DNA of 64,000 nt from Pusillimonas sp. UBA6240 (GCA_002441445.1 DJWC01000147.1:92362-156361); one strand, 5' to 3'; numbered from the stretch's first letter, positions 8,623 to 17,733 are shown. The notes: generated from the sequence alone by a model not told the origin. Numbers and translations: made by a program.

Positions 8623-9624
8623 ATGAGCACGATTTTTTCCCGTAAATTCTTCACGCGCAAGCTGGCCGCCCTGGGCATGGCCGCCGCCGCGGCGTCCATG
8701 ACGCTGGCGGCTCCCGCCCAGGCCGTCTACCCCGAGCATCCCATCAATATGGTGGTGTCTTACGGCCCGGGCGGCGGCACGGACCTGGTGGCGCGCGCCC
8801 TGGCGCCCTTCATTGAAAAATACCTGGGCAACAATGCGCGCATCGTCGTGCTGAACAGGCCCGGCGCCGGCGGCGCCATTGGCTTTGGCGAAATCGCCCG
8901 CGCCAAGCCGGACGGCTACACCATAGGCTTTCTCAACACGCCCAACCTCATCACCATCCCGATCGAGCGCGAAGCCAAGTACCACTGGACGGACTTCGAC
9001 CTGATCGGCAATTTGATCGACGACCCGGACAGCTTTGCCGTCAATGCCAAAAGCAACATCAAGACGCTGAAGGATCTGGCGGAATATGCCAAGGCCAATC
9101 CGGGCAAGGTCACGGTGGGCACTACCGGCATAGGTTCGGACGATCACCTGGCCATGCTGTTGTTCGAAAAAGCGACCGGCACCAAAATGACCCATGTGCC
9201 CTACAAGGGCGCCGGCGAAGTGCGCTCCGCCATTTCCAGCGGCGAAATCATGATGGCCGCCATGAACATCGGCGAGGTCATGTCCTACATCAAGGGCGGT
9301 TCGCCCCTGGTCGACCTGGGCGTGATGGCGGAGGGCCGCTCCGACATCGCCCCGGACCTGCCGACGTTCAAGGAACAGGGCTACGACATCATCATGGCTT
9401 CGCTGCGCGGCATCGGAGCGCCCAAAGGCCTGCCGGCGGATGTCCGCGAAAAACTCGTCAAGGCGGTGGAGCAGGCGGTGAACGACCCGGAGTTCCGCGA
9501 GCAGGCCAAGAAAATGTTCGCGCCGATACGCTATCTCGCTCCCGCCGAATACAAGGCGGAACTGGAAGCCAACGAAAAAATGTTCAAGGAGTTCTGGTCC
9601 CACACCCCTTGGTCTGAAAAATAA
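8623..9624 (+). CDS. Bug-family periplasmic substrate-binding protein
   Basis: 333 residues. The N-terminus is a long signal peptide with SRKFFTRKL before a hydrophobic stretch ending at APAQA. Family blocks: INMVVSYGPGGGTDLVAR, KPDGYTIGF, VPYKGAGE and DLPTFKEQGYD. ATG at 8623 has TAGGAGACCC upstream. It lies between genes for a D-2-hydroxyacid dehydrogenase and an FMN 2-hydroxyacid oxidase, so a hydroxycarboxylate ligand is likely. A strong hairpin follows the stop. No TctAB partner is present. Confidence 0.95.
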   Translation: MSTIFSRKFFTRKLAALGMAAAAASMTLAAPAQAVYPEHPINMVVSYGPGGGTDLVARALAPFIEKYLGNNARIVVLNRPGAGGAIGFGEIARAKPDGYTIGFLNTPNLITIPIEREAKYHWTDFDLIGNLIDDPDSFAVNAKSNIKTLKDLAEYAKANPGKVTVGTTGIGSDDHLAMLLFEKATGTKMTHVPYKGAGEVRSAISSGEIMMAAMNIGEVMSYIKGGSPLVDLGVMAEGRSDIAPDLPTFKEQGYDIIMASLRGIGAPKGLPADVREKLVKAVEQAVNDPEFREQAKKMFAPIRYLAPAEYKAELEANEKMFKEFWSHTPWSEK

Positions 9625-9639
9625 GCGGCGGTTGTCGCA

Positions 9640-9665
9640 AATGCCCTCGGCCGGCCGAGGGCATT
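9640..9665 (+). terminator. Rho-independent-type terminator after Bug gene
   Basis: AATGCCCTCGGCC and GGCCGAGGGCATT form a perfect 13-bp inverted repeat, with the T-rich TTTTC overlapping the end of the 3' arm. It begins 16 bases after the Bug stop codon and separates that unit from the oxidase gene. Confidence 0.75.
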
Positions 9666-9715
9666 TTCAATTCCATCTTCCCTCATCTCTCGTCTTTGCC
9701 GACCTTGGTCATGCC

Positions 9716-10966
9716 ATGATGCTGTATTCCAGAAAGCGCCTGAGCCGTATCCTATGTCTCGATGATTTCGAGGCGGAAGCGCGGAAATATCTGCCGCGCG
9801 CCATTTTCGGATATATATCGGGGGCGGCTGAAACCAATTTTTCTTTTGAGGATAACCGGGCGGTATTCAAAGAGCTGGCCTTTGTGCCGCGCATCCTGCG
9901 CGACGTGGGGAAAGTCGATACCAGCGTACAGTTGTGGGGCGATACCTATGCGTCGCCGTTCGGCATCGCGCCCATGGGCCTGAGCGCCATTTCCGCCTAC
10001 CGGGGCGATCATGTCCTGGCCCGCGCGGCGGCGGGCGGGAAGCTGCCGATGATCATGAGCGGTTCGTCGCTGACGCGTCTGGAAGACATCGCCGGAATAG
10101 GTGGGAATGTCTGGTTCCAGGCGTATTTGCCGGGCCGGCAGGACCAGATCGACGCCCTTATCCGGCGTGTTATGGATGCGGGCTATGGCAAGCTCGTCAT
10201 CACGGTGGACACGCCCGTGGCGGCCAATCGCGAAAACAATATCCGGGCCGGTTTTTCCACACCCTTGCGGCCCACCTTGAAGCTGATGCTGGATGGCTTG
10301 ACCCACCCGCGATGGACTATCGGGACCTTCCTGCGCACGGTGTGCAAGCACGGCATTCCCCACTTCGAGAACAACTACGCCACGCGCGGCGTACCCATCA
10401 TCTCGCGCAACGTGCTGCGGGATTTTTCCGACCGCGGCCACCTGAACTGGGAGCACCTGAAGCGCATCCGCGAACTGTGGCCCGGCAAACTGATCGTCAA
10501 GGGCATCCTGGACCCCGAAGACGCCCGCATCGCCGTGGATCACGGCGTGGACGCGATCATCGTTTCCAACCATGGCGGGCGCCAGCTGGACGGCGTGCTC
10601 TCGCCCCTGCGCATGTTGCCCGAAGTCGTGGAGGCTTGCCCGTCGGTTCCCGTCATGCTGGACAGCGGCATCCGGCGCGGGTCGGACGTGCTCAAGGCCC
10701 TGGCCCTGGGCGCGCGGCTGGTGTTCGTGGGCCGTCCCATGGGCTATGCCGCGGCGATAGGCGGGCGCGATGGCGTGGACCATGCGCTGGATCTGTTCAG
10801 TGCGGAAATACGGCGCAATATCGCCCTGCTGGGGGCCACCGACCTGGCCGGCATCACCCCGCAACATTTGCGGACGCTGTCCGCCGACAGCCATTTTTCC
10901 AGGTACGTGGGCTCGCATGGGCCATGGCGGGCGCCGAAACCCGGTCAGCCCGGGCCGTCCGCTTGA
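9716..10966 (+). CDS. FMN-dependent alpha-hydroxy-acid oxidizing protein (lactate dehydrogenase/glycolate oxidase family)
   Basis: A TIM-barrel flavoenzyme of about 416 residues that oxidises an L-2-hydroxy acid. FYISGAAE-type N-terminus (GYISGAAETNFSF), FMN contacts PMGLSA and ITVDTP, the Lys in LIVKGIL and the catalytic His-Arg block SNHGGRQLDG are all present. The GSDVLKALALGA and FVGRP phosphate-binding region completes the barrel. Two adjacent ATGs at 9716 and 9719 are possible starts. It pairs with a D-specific dehydrogenase and an IlvD protein, which suggests conversion of sugar acids or hydroxy acids of both configurations. Confidence 0.93.
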   Translation: MMLYSRKRLSRILCLDDFEAEARKYLPRAIFGYISGAAETNFSFEDNRAVFKELAFVPRILRDVGKVDTSVQLWGDTYASPFGIAPMGLSAISAYRGDHVLARAAAGGKLPMIMSGSSLTRLEDIAGIGGNVWFQAYLPGRQDQIDALIRRVMDAGYGKLVITVDTPVAANRENNIRAGFSTPLRPTLKLMLDGLTHPRWTIGTFLRTVCKHGIPHFENNYATRGVPIISRNVLRDFSDRGHLNWEHLKRIRELWPGKLIVKGILDPEDARIAVDHGVDAIIVSNHGGRQLDGVLSPLRMLPEVVEACPSVPVMLDSGIRRGSDVLKALALGARLVFVGRPMGYAAAIGGRDGVDHALDLFSAEIRRNIALLGATDLAGITPQHLRTLSADSHFSRYVGSHGPWRAPKPGQPGPSA

Positions 10967-11088
10967 AAAGAGCGGCCTCGCGCGCATCGATTGGAAACAA
11001 AGAGTTAAACTGCGCTCAGGGCGCAGGCGCCTGTTCCTGCAGCCTGTATCGCCCGTGTGCTGCTTGATCCCGAACTAAGGAAAGAAGA

Positions 11089-12774
11089 ATGGCTACCTCC
11101 AGACGTCTGCGCTCCGCGAATATCACCCAAGGGGCCGCGCGCGCGCCGAACCGGTCCATGTATTATGCGCTGGGCTATAAGGAAGAAGATTTCAACAAGC
11201 CCATGGTGGGCGTTGCGAACGGCCACAGCACGATAACGCCATGCAATAGCGGCCTGCAGAAACTCGCCGACGCGGCTATCGCCGCCATCGAAGAAAGCGG
11301 CGGCAATGCGCAGGTCTTCGGCACGCCCACTATTTCGGACGGCATGGCCATGGGCACCGAGGGCATGAAATATTCCCTGGTCTCGCGCGAAGTCATAGCC
11401 GACTGCGTCGAAACCTGTGTGCAGGGCCAATGGATGGACGGCGTCGTGGTGATAGGCGGCTGCGACAAGAACATGCCGGGCGGCATGATGGGCATGCTGC
11501 GCGCCAATGTACCCGCCATCTATGTATATGGCGGCACCATATTGCCCGGCCGCCTGCACGGCAAGGACCTGAATATCGTCAGCGTCTTCGAGGCCGTGGG
11601 CGAGAACGCCGCGGGCCGCATGAGCGATCACGAGCTGAAACAGATCGAGCTGCACGCCATACCGGGGCCGGGGTCCTGCGGCGGCATGTACACCGCCAAC
11701 ACCATGAGTTCGGCCTTCGAGGCGATGGGCATGAGCCTGCCTTATTCCTCCACCATGGCCAATGTGCACGACGAGAAAACGCAGTCGGCGGCGGAGTCCG
11801 CGCGCGTATTGCTCAAGGCCATAGAAATGGACTTGAAGCCGCGCGACATCGTTACCCGGAAGTCCATAGAAAACGCCGTCAGCGTCGTCATGGCCACGGG
11901 CGGATCCACCAACGCGGTGCTGCACATCCTGGCCATCGCCCATGCGGCGGACGTGGAATGGACCATCGACGACTTCGAGCGAGTGCGCCAGCGCGTGCCC
12001 GTCATCTGCGACCTCAAGCCCAGCGGCCACTATCTGGCGGTGGACTTCCACAAGGCCGGCGGTGTGCCGCAAGTCATGAAGATCTTGCTGAACGCCGGGC
12101 TGATCAACGGCGACTGCATCACCATCACCGGCAAGACCGTGGCCGAGATGCTGCAAGACATTCCCGATGCGCCCAGCCCCGACCAGAAGGTCATTTTCCC
12201 CATAGAGCAGGCCTTGTACAAACAGGGGCACCTGGCCATCCTGAAAGGCAATCTGTCGCCCGAAGGCGCCGTGGCCAAGATCACCGGGCTGAAGAACCCC
12301 GCCATCACCGGCCCCGCACGTGTATTCGACGACGAGCAATCCGCCCTGAAAGCCATCCTCGACGGCAAGATCAAGGCCGGCGACGTCATGGTGTTGCGTT
12401 ATCTGGGCCCCAAGGGCGGCCCCGGCATGCCGGAAATGCTGGCGCCTACCGGCGCGCTCATCGGTGCGGGCCTGGGCGATTCGGTCGGCTTGATTACCGA
12501 CGGAAGGTTTTCCGGCGGGACCTGGGGCATGGTGGTGGGCCACGTCGCCCCGGAAGCCGCGGTCGGAGGCACGATCGCCCTGGTGCAGGAAGGCGATACG
12601 ATCACGATCGACGCGCATAAACTGCTGCTTGAATTGAACGTGCCGGAAGAAGAAATCGCCGCCCGCCGGGCTGCCTGGAAGGCGCCGGCGCCGCGCTATA
12701 CACGCGGCGTCCAGGCCAAGTTCGCCTTCAACGCCTCGACCGCCAGCACCGGGGCGGTGCTGGATAATTTCTAG
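11089..12774 (+). CDS. ilvD: Dihydroxy-acid dehydratase (IlvD)
   Basis: 561 residues, full length for IlvD. It dehydrates 2,3-dihydroxy acids to 2-keto acids using an Fe-S cluster. Visible signatures are NGHSTITPCN near the start, GTPTISDGMAMGTEGM, the cluster cysteine block GGCDKNMPGG (about residues 121-130), PGPGSCGGMYTANTM, and the C-terminal LITDGRFSGG. ATG at 11089 has AAGGAAAGAAGA. The gene is likely the biosynthetic ilvD, but it stands in a catabolic neighbourhood, so a sugar-acid role is possible. Its stop overlaps the stop of the convergent MFS gene in a shared CTAG. Confidence 0.92.
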   Translation: MATSRRLRSANITQGAARAPNRSMYYALGYKEEDFNKPMVGVANGHSTITPCNSGLQKLADAAIAAIEESGGNAQVFGTPTISDGMAMGTEGMKYSLVSREVIADCVETCVQGQWMDGVVVIGGCDKNMPGGMMGMLRANVPAIYVYGGTILPGRLHGKDLNIVSVFEAVGENAAGRMSDHELKQIELHAIPGPGSCGGMYTANTMSSAFEAMGMSLPYSSTMANVHDEKTQSAAESARVLLKAIEMDLKPRDIVTRKSIENAVSVVMATGGSTNAVLHILAIAHAADVEWTIDDFERVRQRVPVICDLKPSGHYLAVDFHKAGGVPQVMKILLNAGLINGDCITITGKTVAEMLQDIPDAPSPDQKVIFPIEQALYKQGHLAILKGNLSPEGAVAKITGLKNPAITGPARVFDDEQSALKAILDGKIKAGDVMVLRYLGPKGGPGMPEMLAPTGALIGAGLGDSVGLITDGRFSGGTWGMVVGHVAPEAAVGGTIALVQEGDTITIDAHKLLLELNVPEEEIAARRAAWKAPAPRYTRGVQAKFAFNASTASTGAVLDNF

Positions 12775-13970
12775 GCGCGGAAAGTGCGGCGGTTGCGCCA
12801 CAACAGCCACAGGCTCACGCTGGCCGGGATGACCAGCGATGTAAAGGCCAGCCCATAGCTGCCCAGCAGGCTGGCCGCCGCGCCGAACAGCGGCGGGCCG
12901 ATCACCACGCCCATGAAAGTCATGGCCAGCGTGCCGCCCGTCGCAACACTGGCCTGCCCCGGCGGCGCCTGGCGCGCCACCTCGGCAAGGTAAACGCCGT
13001 TCCAGCCGAGGGCGCACACGCCGAACACGGCCAGCAGGGCGAGGATGATAAAGCTCGAGTCGGCGTAGCGCAGCAGCGGCGTCGCCACGGCGCAAGCGAT
13101 AGTCAACAGGGCCAGCAGCGCCAGCATGTTGATCGAACCCAGATAGCGGTCTGCGCCGTATCCGCAAAGCAGGCGGCCGGCGACCCCTGCGGCCTGCGCC
13201 ACAGCCAGCGTGAACCCGGCGAAGACCAGCCCCATGCTCAGGTCTTCATGCAGGAAAGTCACCAGATAAGTCGTCAGCGATACCTGCGACATCGAGAATA
13301 AAAACGAAATGATGCCCAGCACCGCGAGGTTGCGTTGTGAGAAGACCAGCCGGAAGGGGCCGATCAGCCCCGCGCCGAAAGACAGGCGGCGGCTGGGATC
13401 CTTGTCGGCGTCCAGGCTGGCGCACAAGGGCTGGATCAAGGCCGCGCACAGCAGGCTGGCCCCGGTGACGCATAAAAAGGCCGCTTGCCAGCCTATGGCT
13501 TCGGACAGCCCGGGGACTACCGCGCCGGCCAGTACGCCGCCCAGCGGCACGCCGGTTTGCTTCACGGAAAAAACAAAAGACATGCGATGGGCCGGAGTCG
13601 TCTTTGCCAGAAGATGCGAACTGGAAGGCGTGATGGGCCCATAGCCCAGGCCTATCAGCACGGCGCCCAGGGCCGTCATATAAATCGATTCCACGGCGCA
13701 GGCCGCCACGCCCAGGGCGCAAAGCACCAGCCCCGCCTGGCTCGCGCGTATGGCGCCGTAGCGGCGCACCGCGCCGCCCGACAGCAGGCTCGCCGTCATG
13801 GCGCCGGCGTAAGCAAAGGCGATATACAAGCCCAGGTAGGCGGTGGAGATCCCCACGGATTCGGCGACTGTCGGCGCCACGACAGGCAAAGTCATCAAGC
13901 TCATGGCCGTCAAGGATTGCACAGTCAAGGTTGCGGCCAGGACAAAATTGGCTGAAGGTGTGGAACTCAT
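12771..13970 (-). CDS. MFS transporter
   Basis: A 399-residue major facilitator with about twelve hydrophobic segments, for example LGLYIAFAYAGAMTASLLSG, and the loop-2/3 like sequence GGAVRRYGAIRAS. Charged motif A is weak (RRYGAIR). It has no signal peptide, as usual. The convergent ilvD gene shares the stop tetranucleotide CTAG at 12771-12774. The substrate is unknown; members of this shape export drugs or metabolites or take up organic anions. Its promoter lies in the short space before nadE, which is divergent. Confidence 0.9.
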   Translation of the reverse strand: MSSTPSANFVLAATLTVQSLTAMSLMTLPVVAPTVAESVGISTAYLGLYIAFAYAGAMTASLLSGGAVRRYGAIRASQAGLVLCALGVAACAVESIYMTALGAVLIGLGYGPITPSSSHLLAKTTPAHRMSFVFSVKQTGVPLGGVLAGAVVPGLSEAIGWQAAFLCVTGASLLCAALIQPLCASLDADKDPSRRLSFGAGLIGPFRLVFSQRNLAVLGIISFLFSMSQVSLTTYLVTFLHEDLSMGLVFAGFTLAVAQAAGVAGRLLCGYGADRYLGSINMLALLALLTIACAVATPLLRYADSSFIILALLAVFGVCALGWNGVYLAEVARQAPPGQASVATGGTLAMTFMGVVIGPPLFGAAASLLGSYGLAFTSLVIPASVSLWLLWRNRRTFRA

Positions 13971-14103
13971 GCTGGAAGCTTATCCTTTGCGCTGGGCGCG
14001 GCGGGTTGGACGCCGGAAAAAAAAGCGCGCCCTTGCGGCGCCTTCCCCGGCTTTACCTGGCGTATCATAATCCCTTACCCGTATGGATCAAGAAGGACAG
14101 ACT

Positions 14104-14955
14104 GTGCTTACTCCTGAACAACGTGAAATGCAGCGCGATATCATCCGCGACCTGCATGTCAGCCAGACCTTCGACGCGGATAGCGAAATCGAACGGCGGG
14201 TCGCATTTTTGGCGGATTATCTCGTCGAGGCCGGCATGCAATCCCTGGTGCTCGGGATCAGCGGCGGGGTGGACTCGCTGGCGGGCGGCTGCCTGGCCCA
14301 GCGTGCCGTGGAACTCGCCCGCAGTCGCGGGCACCAAGCCATTTTCATCGCCATGCGCCTGCCTTATGGCGAGCAGCGCGACGAGCCGGACGCGCAGGCA
14401 TCGCTGCGGGTCATCCGGCCGGACAAGCAGCTTACCGTCAATATCAAGCCCGCCAGCGACGCCATGCTGCAGGCGCTCCTGGACGGCAAAGTGCAGTTCC
14501 GCGACGCGGCTCAGCAAGACTTTCTGCTGGGCAACATCAAGGCGCGCCAGCGCATGATTGCGCAATATGCGGTGGCGGGCGCACACAACGGCCTGGTGGT
14601 GGGTACGGACCATGCCGCCGAAGCGCTGATGGGCTTTTTTACCAAGTTCGGCGATGGCGCGGCCGACCTGATGCCGCTTACAGGCTTGAATAAGCGCAGG
14701 GTCAGGGCGCTGGCCTTGGCCATGGGCGCGCCGCAGTCGCTGGCCATGAAGATCCCCACGGCGGACCTGGAATCCCTGTCCCCGCTCAAGCCGGACGAAG
14801 AAGCATTCGGCGTAACGTACGGGGAAATCGATGATTTCCTGGAAGGCAAGGACGTGTCGGAGCAAGCCGCGCAGATCATATTGCGCACCTTCCATCGCAG
14901 CGCCCACAAGCGGGAATTGCCGCGTTTCCCCGTCTATGCCCGGCCGGCGGCATAG
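14104..14955 (+). CDS. nadE: Ammonia-dependent NAD synthetase
   Basis: 283 residues, the length of E. coli-type NadE (275). It adenylates nicotinic acid adenine dinucleotide and amidates it to NAD with free ammonia. The PP-loop LGISGGVDS is at about residue 54, and GTDHAAEALMGFFTKFGDGAADLMPL plus TGLNKRRVR mark the NaAD-binding half (only parts quoted: GTDHAAEAL, FGDGAADLMPL). No glutaminase domain is fused. I chose the GTG at 14104, with AAGGA seven bases before it; an ATG at 14083 would add seven residues but has no ribosome site. A hairpin ends the gene. Confidence 0.93.
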   Translation: MLTPEQREMQRDIIRDLHVSQTFDADSEIERRVAFLADYLVEAGMQSLVLGISGGVDSLAGGCLAQRAVELARSRGHQAIFIAMRLPYGEQRDEPDAQASLRVIRPDKQLTVNIKPASDAMLQALLDGKVQFRDAAQQDFLLGNIKARQRMIAQYAVAGAHNGLVVGTDHAAEALMGFFTKFGDGAADLMPLTGLNKRRVRALALAMGAPQSLAMKIPTADLESLSPLKPDEEAFGVTYGEIDDFLEGKDVSEQAAQIILRTFHRSAHKRELPRFPVYARPAA

Positions 14956-14984
14956 CATCGAACGCTGAAGCATCGAACGCCGAA
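14955..14984. repeat. Two tandem 15-bp units after nadE
   Basis: GCATCGAACGCTGAA is followed directly by GCATCGAACGCCGAA, differing at one base. The first copy overlaps the nadE stop codon. It is a simple slippage-type duplication with no apparent function. Confidence 0.6.
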
Positions 14985-14990
14985 AGCAAT

Positions 14991-15012
14991 AGGCCCGCCT
15001 GGTGGCGGGCCT
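14991..15012. terminator. Bidirectional hairpin between nadE and cytochrome c peroxidase gene
   Basis: AGGCCCGCC and GGCGGGCCT pair perfectly (9 bp) around TGGT. No long T-run follows on either side, so termination is likely but not certain. Its placement between two converging genes fits a shared terminator. Confidence 0.6.
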
Positions 15013-15069
15013 GTGCGGTCTTCCGTAGCTCCGGCTGCTCTGGCCAACCGGGCGCCGTTCGGGTTCAGC

Positions 15070-16116
15070 CTATTGCGCGGGCTTGGGCGTGGCGGCGGTG
15101 CTGCGAGGCAGTATGGGGTACTCCACGCGTGGCTGCTCGCCGGTCAGTGTGTGCAGGAACTGAGTGATGGCTTTTACTTCCTCGCTGTTCAGTTCATGCC
15201 CCAACTGGCTGGAACCCATGATGGCCACCGCCTGCTCCAGATCCCATACTTCGCCGCTGTGGAAATACGGCGCCGTCAGGGCGATATTGCGCAAGGGGCC
15301 GGCCCGGAACACATATTCGTCGCTGGCGGTGTTGGTTACCGTGAAGCGGCCCTTGTCGTTGGGCGGAAGGATTTCCGCGCCCGGCCTTTTGATGACGCCG
15401 AACGGGAAGTAGCCCTGGCCGCCCACGTTGATGCCAGAGTGGCAGGCCACGCAGCCCTTGTTGATGAACAGGCTCAACCCTTTGAGCTCTTGTCCGTTGA
15501 GAGTATCCTTGCCGGCCAGGTATTGGTCGAAGCGCGAATTCGGCGTCACCAGGGTGGTCTCGAAGGCTTCGATGGCGGCGGCCATGTTGTCGAAAGAGAC
15601 CGGGTCCTTCTTGCCGGGGAAGGCTTTAGCGAAGAATTCCACGTATTCCGGAATGCTGCGTAGAGTATCCTCGACGTGCTGCGGCGTGGCGTTCATTTCG
15701 ACGCTGGCCTGCACCGGGCCTTTGGCCTGTTCCTTCAAGTCGGCGGCGCGGCCGTCCCAGAACTGCGCAATATTGAATACCGCGTTCAACACCGTCGGCG
15801 AGTTGCGCGGCCCGCTTTGCCAGCCGTGGCCGATGGAAGTGGGAATGTTGTCTGAACCACCGGTGCCTACGCTATGGCAGGTGTTGCAGCTGATGATATG
15901 GCTCTTCGACAGCCGAGGTTCGAAGAACAGCCATTTGCCCAGTTCGATCTGATCGGGGGTGAAACCCTTCTTCTCCACAAGGACCTGCATTTCAGGTATG
16001 GGCTGGAAGAGCCGGGCGGCGGTGGCGCGCAATTCGGCTGAATCAGGCTCGGCGGCGAAAGCCGGGGTGGCCAGCGCCAAGGCGGTACAGAGAGCGGCGG
16101 TCAGTGATTTGTGCAT
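15070..16116 (-). CDS. Di-heme cytochrome c peroxidase (MauG/CcpA family)
   Basis: 348 residues. A signal peptide ends at TPAFA, so the enzyme is periplasmic. It reduces hydrogen peroxide with electrons from cytochrome c. Two heme attachment motifs are visible: CNTCH at 77-81 and CVACH at 222-226. PRNSPTVLNAVFN and FRAGPLRNIALTAPYFHSG-type segments (FRAGPLRN, APYFHSG) are typical of bacterial Ccp. An FNR-like box with class-II spacing lies 59 bases upstream, so induction at low oxygen is predicted, as known for several ccp genes. ATG at 16116 has AAGGGA upstream. Confidence 0.95.
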   Translation of the reverse strand: MHKSLTAALCTALALATPAFAAEPDSAELRATAARLFQPIPEMQVLVEKKGFTPDQIELGKWLFFEPRLSKSHIISCNTCHSVGTGGSDNIPTSIGHGWQSGPRNSPTVLNAVFNIAQFWDGRAADLKEQAKGPVQASVEMNATPQHVEDTLRSIPEYVEFFAKAFPGKKDPVSFDNMAAAIEAFETTLVTPNSRFDQYLAGKDTLNGQELKGLSLFINKGCVACHSGINVGGQGYFPFGVIKRPGAEILPPNDKGRFTVTNTASDEYVFRAGPLRNIALTAPYFHSGEVWDLEQAVAIMGSSQLGHELNSEEVKAITQFLHTLTGEQPRVEYPILPRSTAATPKPAQ

Positions 16117-16146
16117 GATGATTCCCTTGCGTGAAGTATTACCACA

Positions 16147-16188
16147 ATAAGAACATGGTTATTCTATTACCGTATTGACGATGATCAA
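16147..16188 (-). promoter_or_regulatory. FNR/Anr-type box and -10 element for the peroxidase gene
   Basis: On the minus strand TTGATCATCGTCAA (16188-16175) matches the FNR consensus TTGAT-N4-ATCAA in 9 of 10 defined positions. Exactly 22 bases further lies TCTTAT (16152-16147), a plausible -10. This is the spacing of a class-II activator site centred at -41.5. Confidence 0.7.
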
Positions 16189-16317
16189 CGACCGTGTTGT
16201 TTCCCTCGATGCCGGGTCATGCGTGGCGCGGAAGCCACTCCCGCGGATAGGCCGCCCGCCGCCCGGGCCGGAGTAGGCGGGACGGAAGGACCGGCATGGC
16301 GCCGCGGGCCTATAATC

Positions 16318-17103
16318 ATGCCTTCTCTCCGATTCCCTTCTCTACAGCGTCCTCGCAACGTGCAAACAGGCCTTCTCGCTTTATTGGCAGTATCTGTTTT
16401 GGGCACCTCTTTCCTGTCCGGCGTATTCGGCATGGCCGGCGGCATGGTGCTGATGGGCGTATTGATAGCCGTGGTGCCGGTATCGACGGCCATGGTGCTG
16501 CACGGTACGGCTCAAATGACGTCCAATGGGTGGCGCGCTTTGTTGTGGCGCCGCAATATCGATTTCTCGATTTTTTTTCGCTATGTCGCGGGACTGCTCG
16601 TGGCGGGCCTGCTTTTTTCTTTTATCGGTTTTGTCCCCGATCGCGCCCTGGTCCTGCTCACGCTGGGCGTCATTCCTTTCCTGGCTGTCCTGATTCCGGC
16701 GAAGTTCGTTCCCCAGGCGACCAGCCGCTTCGGTTCGGAAGCCTGCGGCTTCCTGAATACCTCCATGCAGTTCATCGCCGGCGTATCCGGCCCCTTGCTG
16801 GATGTTTTCTTCGTCCGCAGCGATATGGACCGCCGGTCGGTCGTCGCCACCAAAGCGGCTTGCCAGACTGTTTCCCACTTCGCCAAACTGATTTATTTCA
16901 CCCGCATGGCAAGCACTTCCGGCGAGGTGGAAGCCATAGTGATGGGCATGGCGGTCTTCATGGCCATCGCCGGCACCAGCCTGAGCAAATTCGTATTGGA
17001 AAGGCTTACCGACACCCAGTTCCGCCGCTGGACCCAGGGGCTGGTGATGATAATCGGCGTGGTGTATTTGACTCAGGGCGTCTACGTGCTGCTCGCGGAT
17101 TGA
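16318..17103 (+). CDS. TauE/SafE family membrane permease
   Basis: 261-residue inner-membrane protein with about eight hydrophobic segments, including LSGVFGMAGGMVLMGVLIAV at the N-terminus, the GMAGG turn typical of this family (COG0730). Members export sulfite, sulfoacetate or related anions. The start at 16318 follows a TATAAT directly (16311-16316), so the message may have a very short leader or begin at a start further upstream; the extra upstream codons look non-coding. The gene stands alone. The possible sulfonate genes at 41-52 kb would release sulfite, but no physical link is present. Confidence 0.85.
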   Translation: MPSLRFPSLQRPRNVQTGLLALLAVSVLGTSFLSGVFGMAGGMVLMGVLIAVVPVSTAMVLHGTAQMTSNGWRALLWRRNIDFSIFFRYVAGLLVAGLLFSFIGFVPDRALVLLTLGVIPFLAVLIPAKFVPQATSRFGSEACGFLNTSMQFIAGVSGPLLDVFFVRSDMDRRSVVATKAACQTVSHFAKLIYFTRMASTSGEVEAIVMGMAVFMAIAGTSLSKFVLERLTDTQFRRWTQGLVMIIGVVYLTQGVYVLLAD

Positions 17104-17597
17104 CCGCGGGCCTCTTCGTACAGGTCGGGCAGCCGCTGCAATGCGTATCTGGCGCTGGCTTCGCGGATTTCATTGCGATTGCCCGCAAAACGCCGCGTTT
17201 CGCTGAAAACGACCGGCTCGCCGCCGGCGGCTTCGTCCAGCGAGAAAGCCCAGGCGAAACACTGCGTGCCCGGTGGAACGTTCTTGTCCGTATCGTCGGC
17301 CACGCCGGTATTGGACACCGCCACATTGGCGCGGCTGCGACCGAGCGCTCCCACCGCCATTTCCCGCGCGACTTCTTCGCTGGTCAGGCTATAGCGCTCG
17401 ATCGTTTCCGGCTTGACGCGCAGGCAATGTTCTTTCGCATAGGGCGAATAAACTACGAAGGCGCAATCCAGCGACTGCCCCGCCCCGGGAACATCCGCGA
17501 GCGTCGCGGCTATCAGCCCCGCAGTACAGGATTCGGCGGTCACCAGCAGCAAAGATCTGGTCCGCATGAATTCAGCGACCGCTGCTATGTCTTTCAT
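17082..17597 (-). CDS. CinA C-terminal domain protein (nicotinamide-nucleotide amidohydrolase type)
   Basis: 171-residue stand-alone CinA C-terminal domain, the size of E. coli PncC/YgaD. It would deamidate NMN to NaMN in pyridine nucleotide salvage. Signatures: TAESCTAGLIAATLADVPGA near residue 20 with the conserved AESCTGG-like motif altered to AESCTAG, and VSNTGVADDTDKNVPPGT (family: G-A-GP). These two departures make activity less certain than in canonical PncC. ATG at 17597 has GAGGAG upstream. Its 3' end overlaps the convergent TauE gene by 22 bases. Confidence 0.82.
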   Translation of the reverse strand: MKDIAAVAEFMRTRSLLLVTAESCTAGLIAATLADVPGAGQSLDCAFVVYSPYAKEHCLRVKPETIERYSLTSEEVAREMAVGALGRSRANVAVSNTGVADDTDKNVPPGTQCFAWAFSLDEAAGGEPVVFSETRRFAGNRNEIREASARYALQRLPDLYEEARGQSASST

Positions 17598-17733
17598 ATT
17601 GTTGTGCTCCTCGGCCGTAGCGCCCGCTCCTTCGCGTTCCGTATGCTCGTCGCGGCCCGCCACGACGGCGCTTCGCGCCTGGATTGGACAACTCCGCGTA
17701 CTCATGCGCATGCCCTTTTAGCGGTGACGGGCG

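Noticed and set aside
11005..13167. A very long open frame (about 720 codons) on the minus strand across ilvD
   Set aside because: It is antisense to a perfect IlvD coding frame with all family motifs. High GC makes stop codons rare on the opposite strand, and its product has no recognisable domain.
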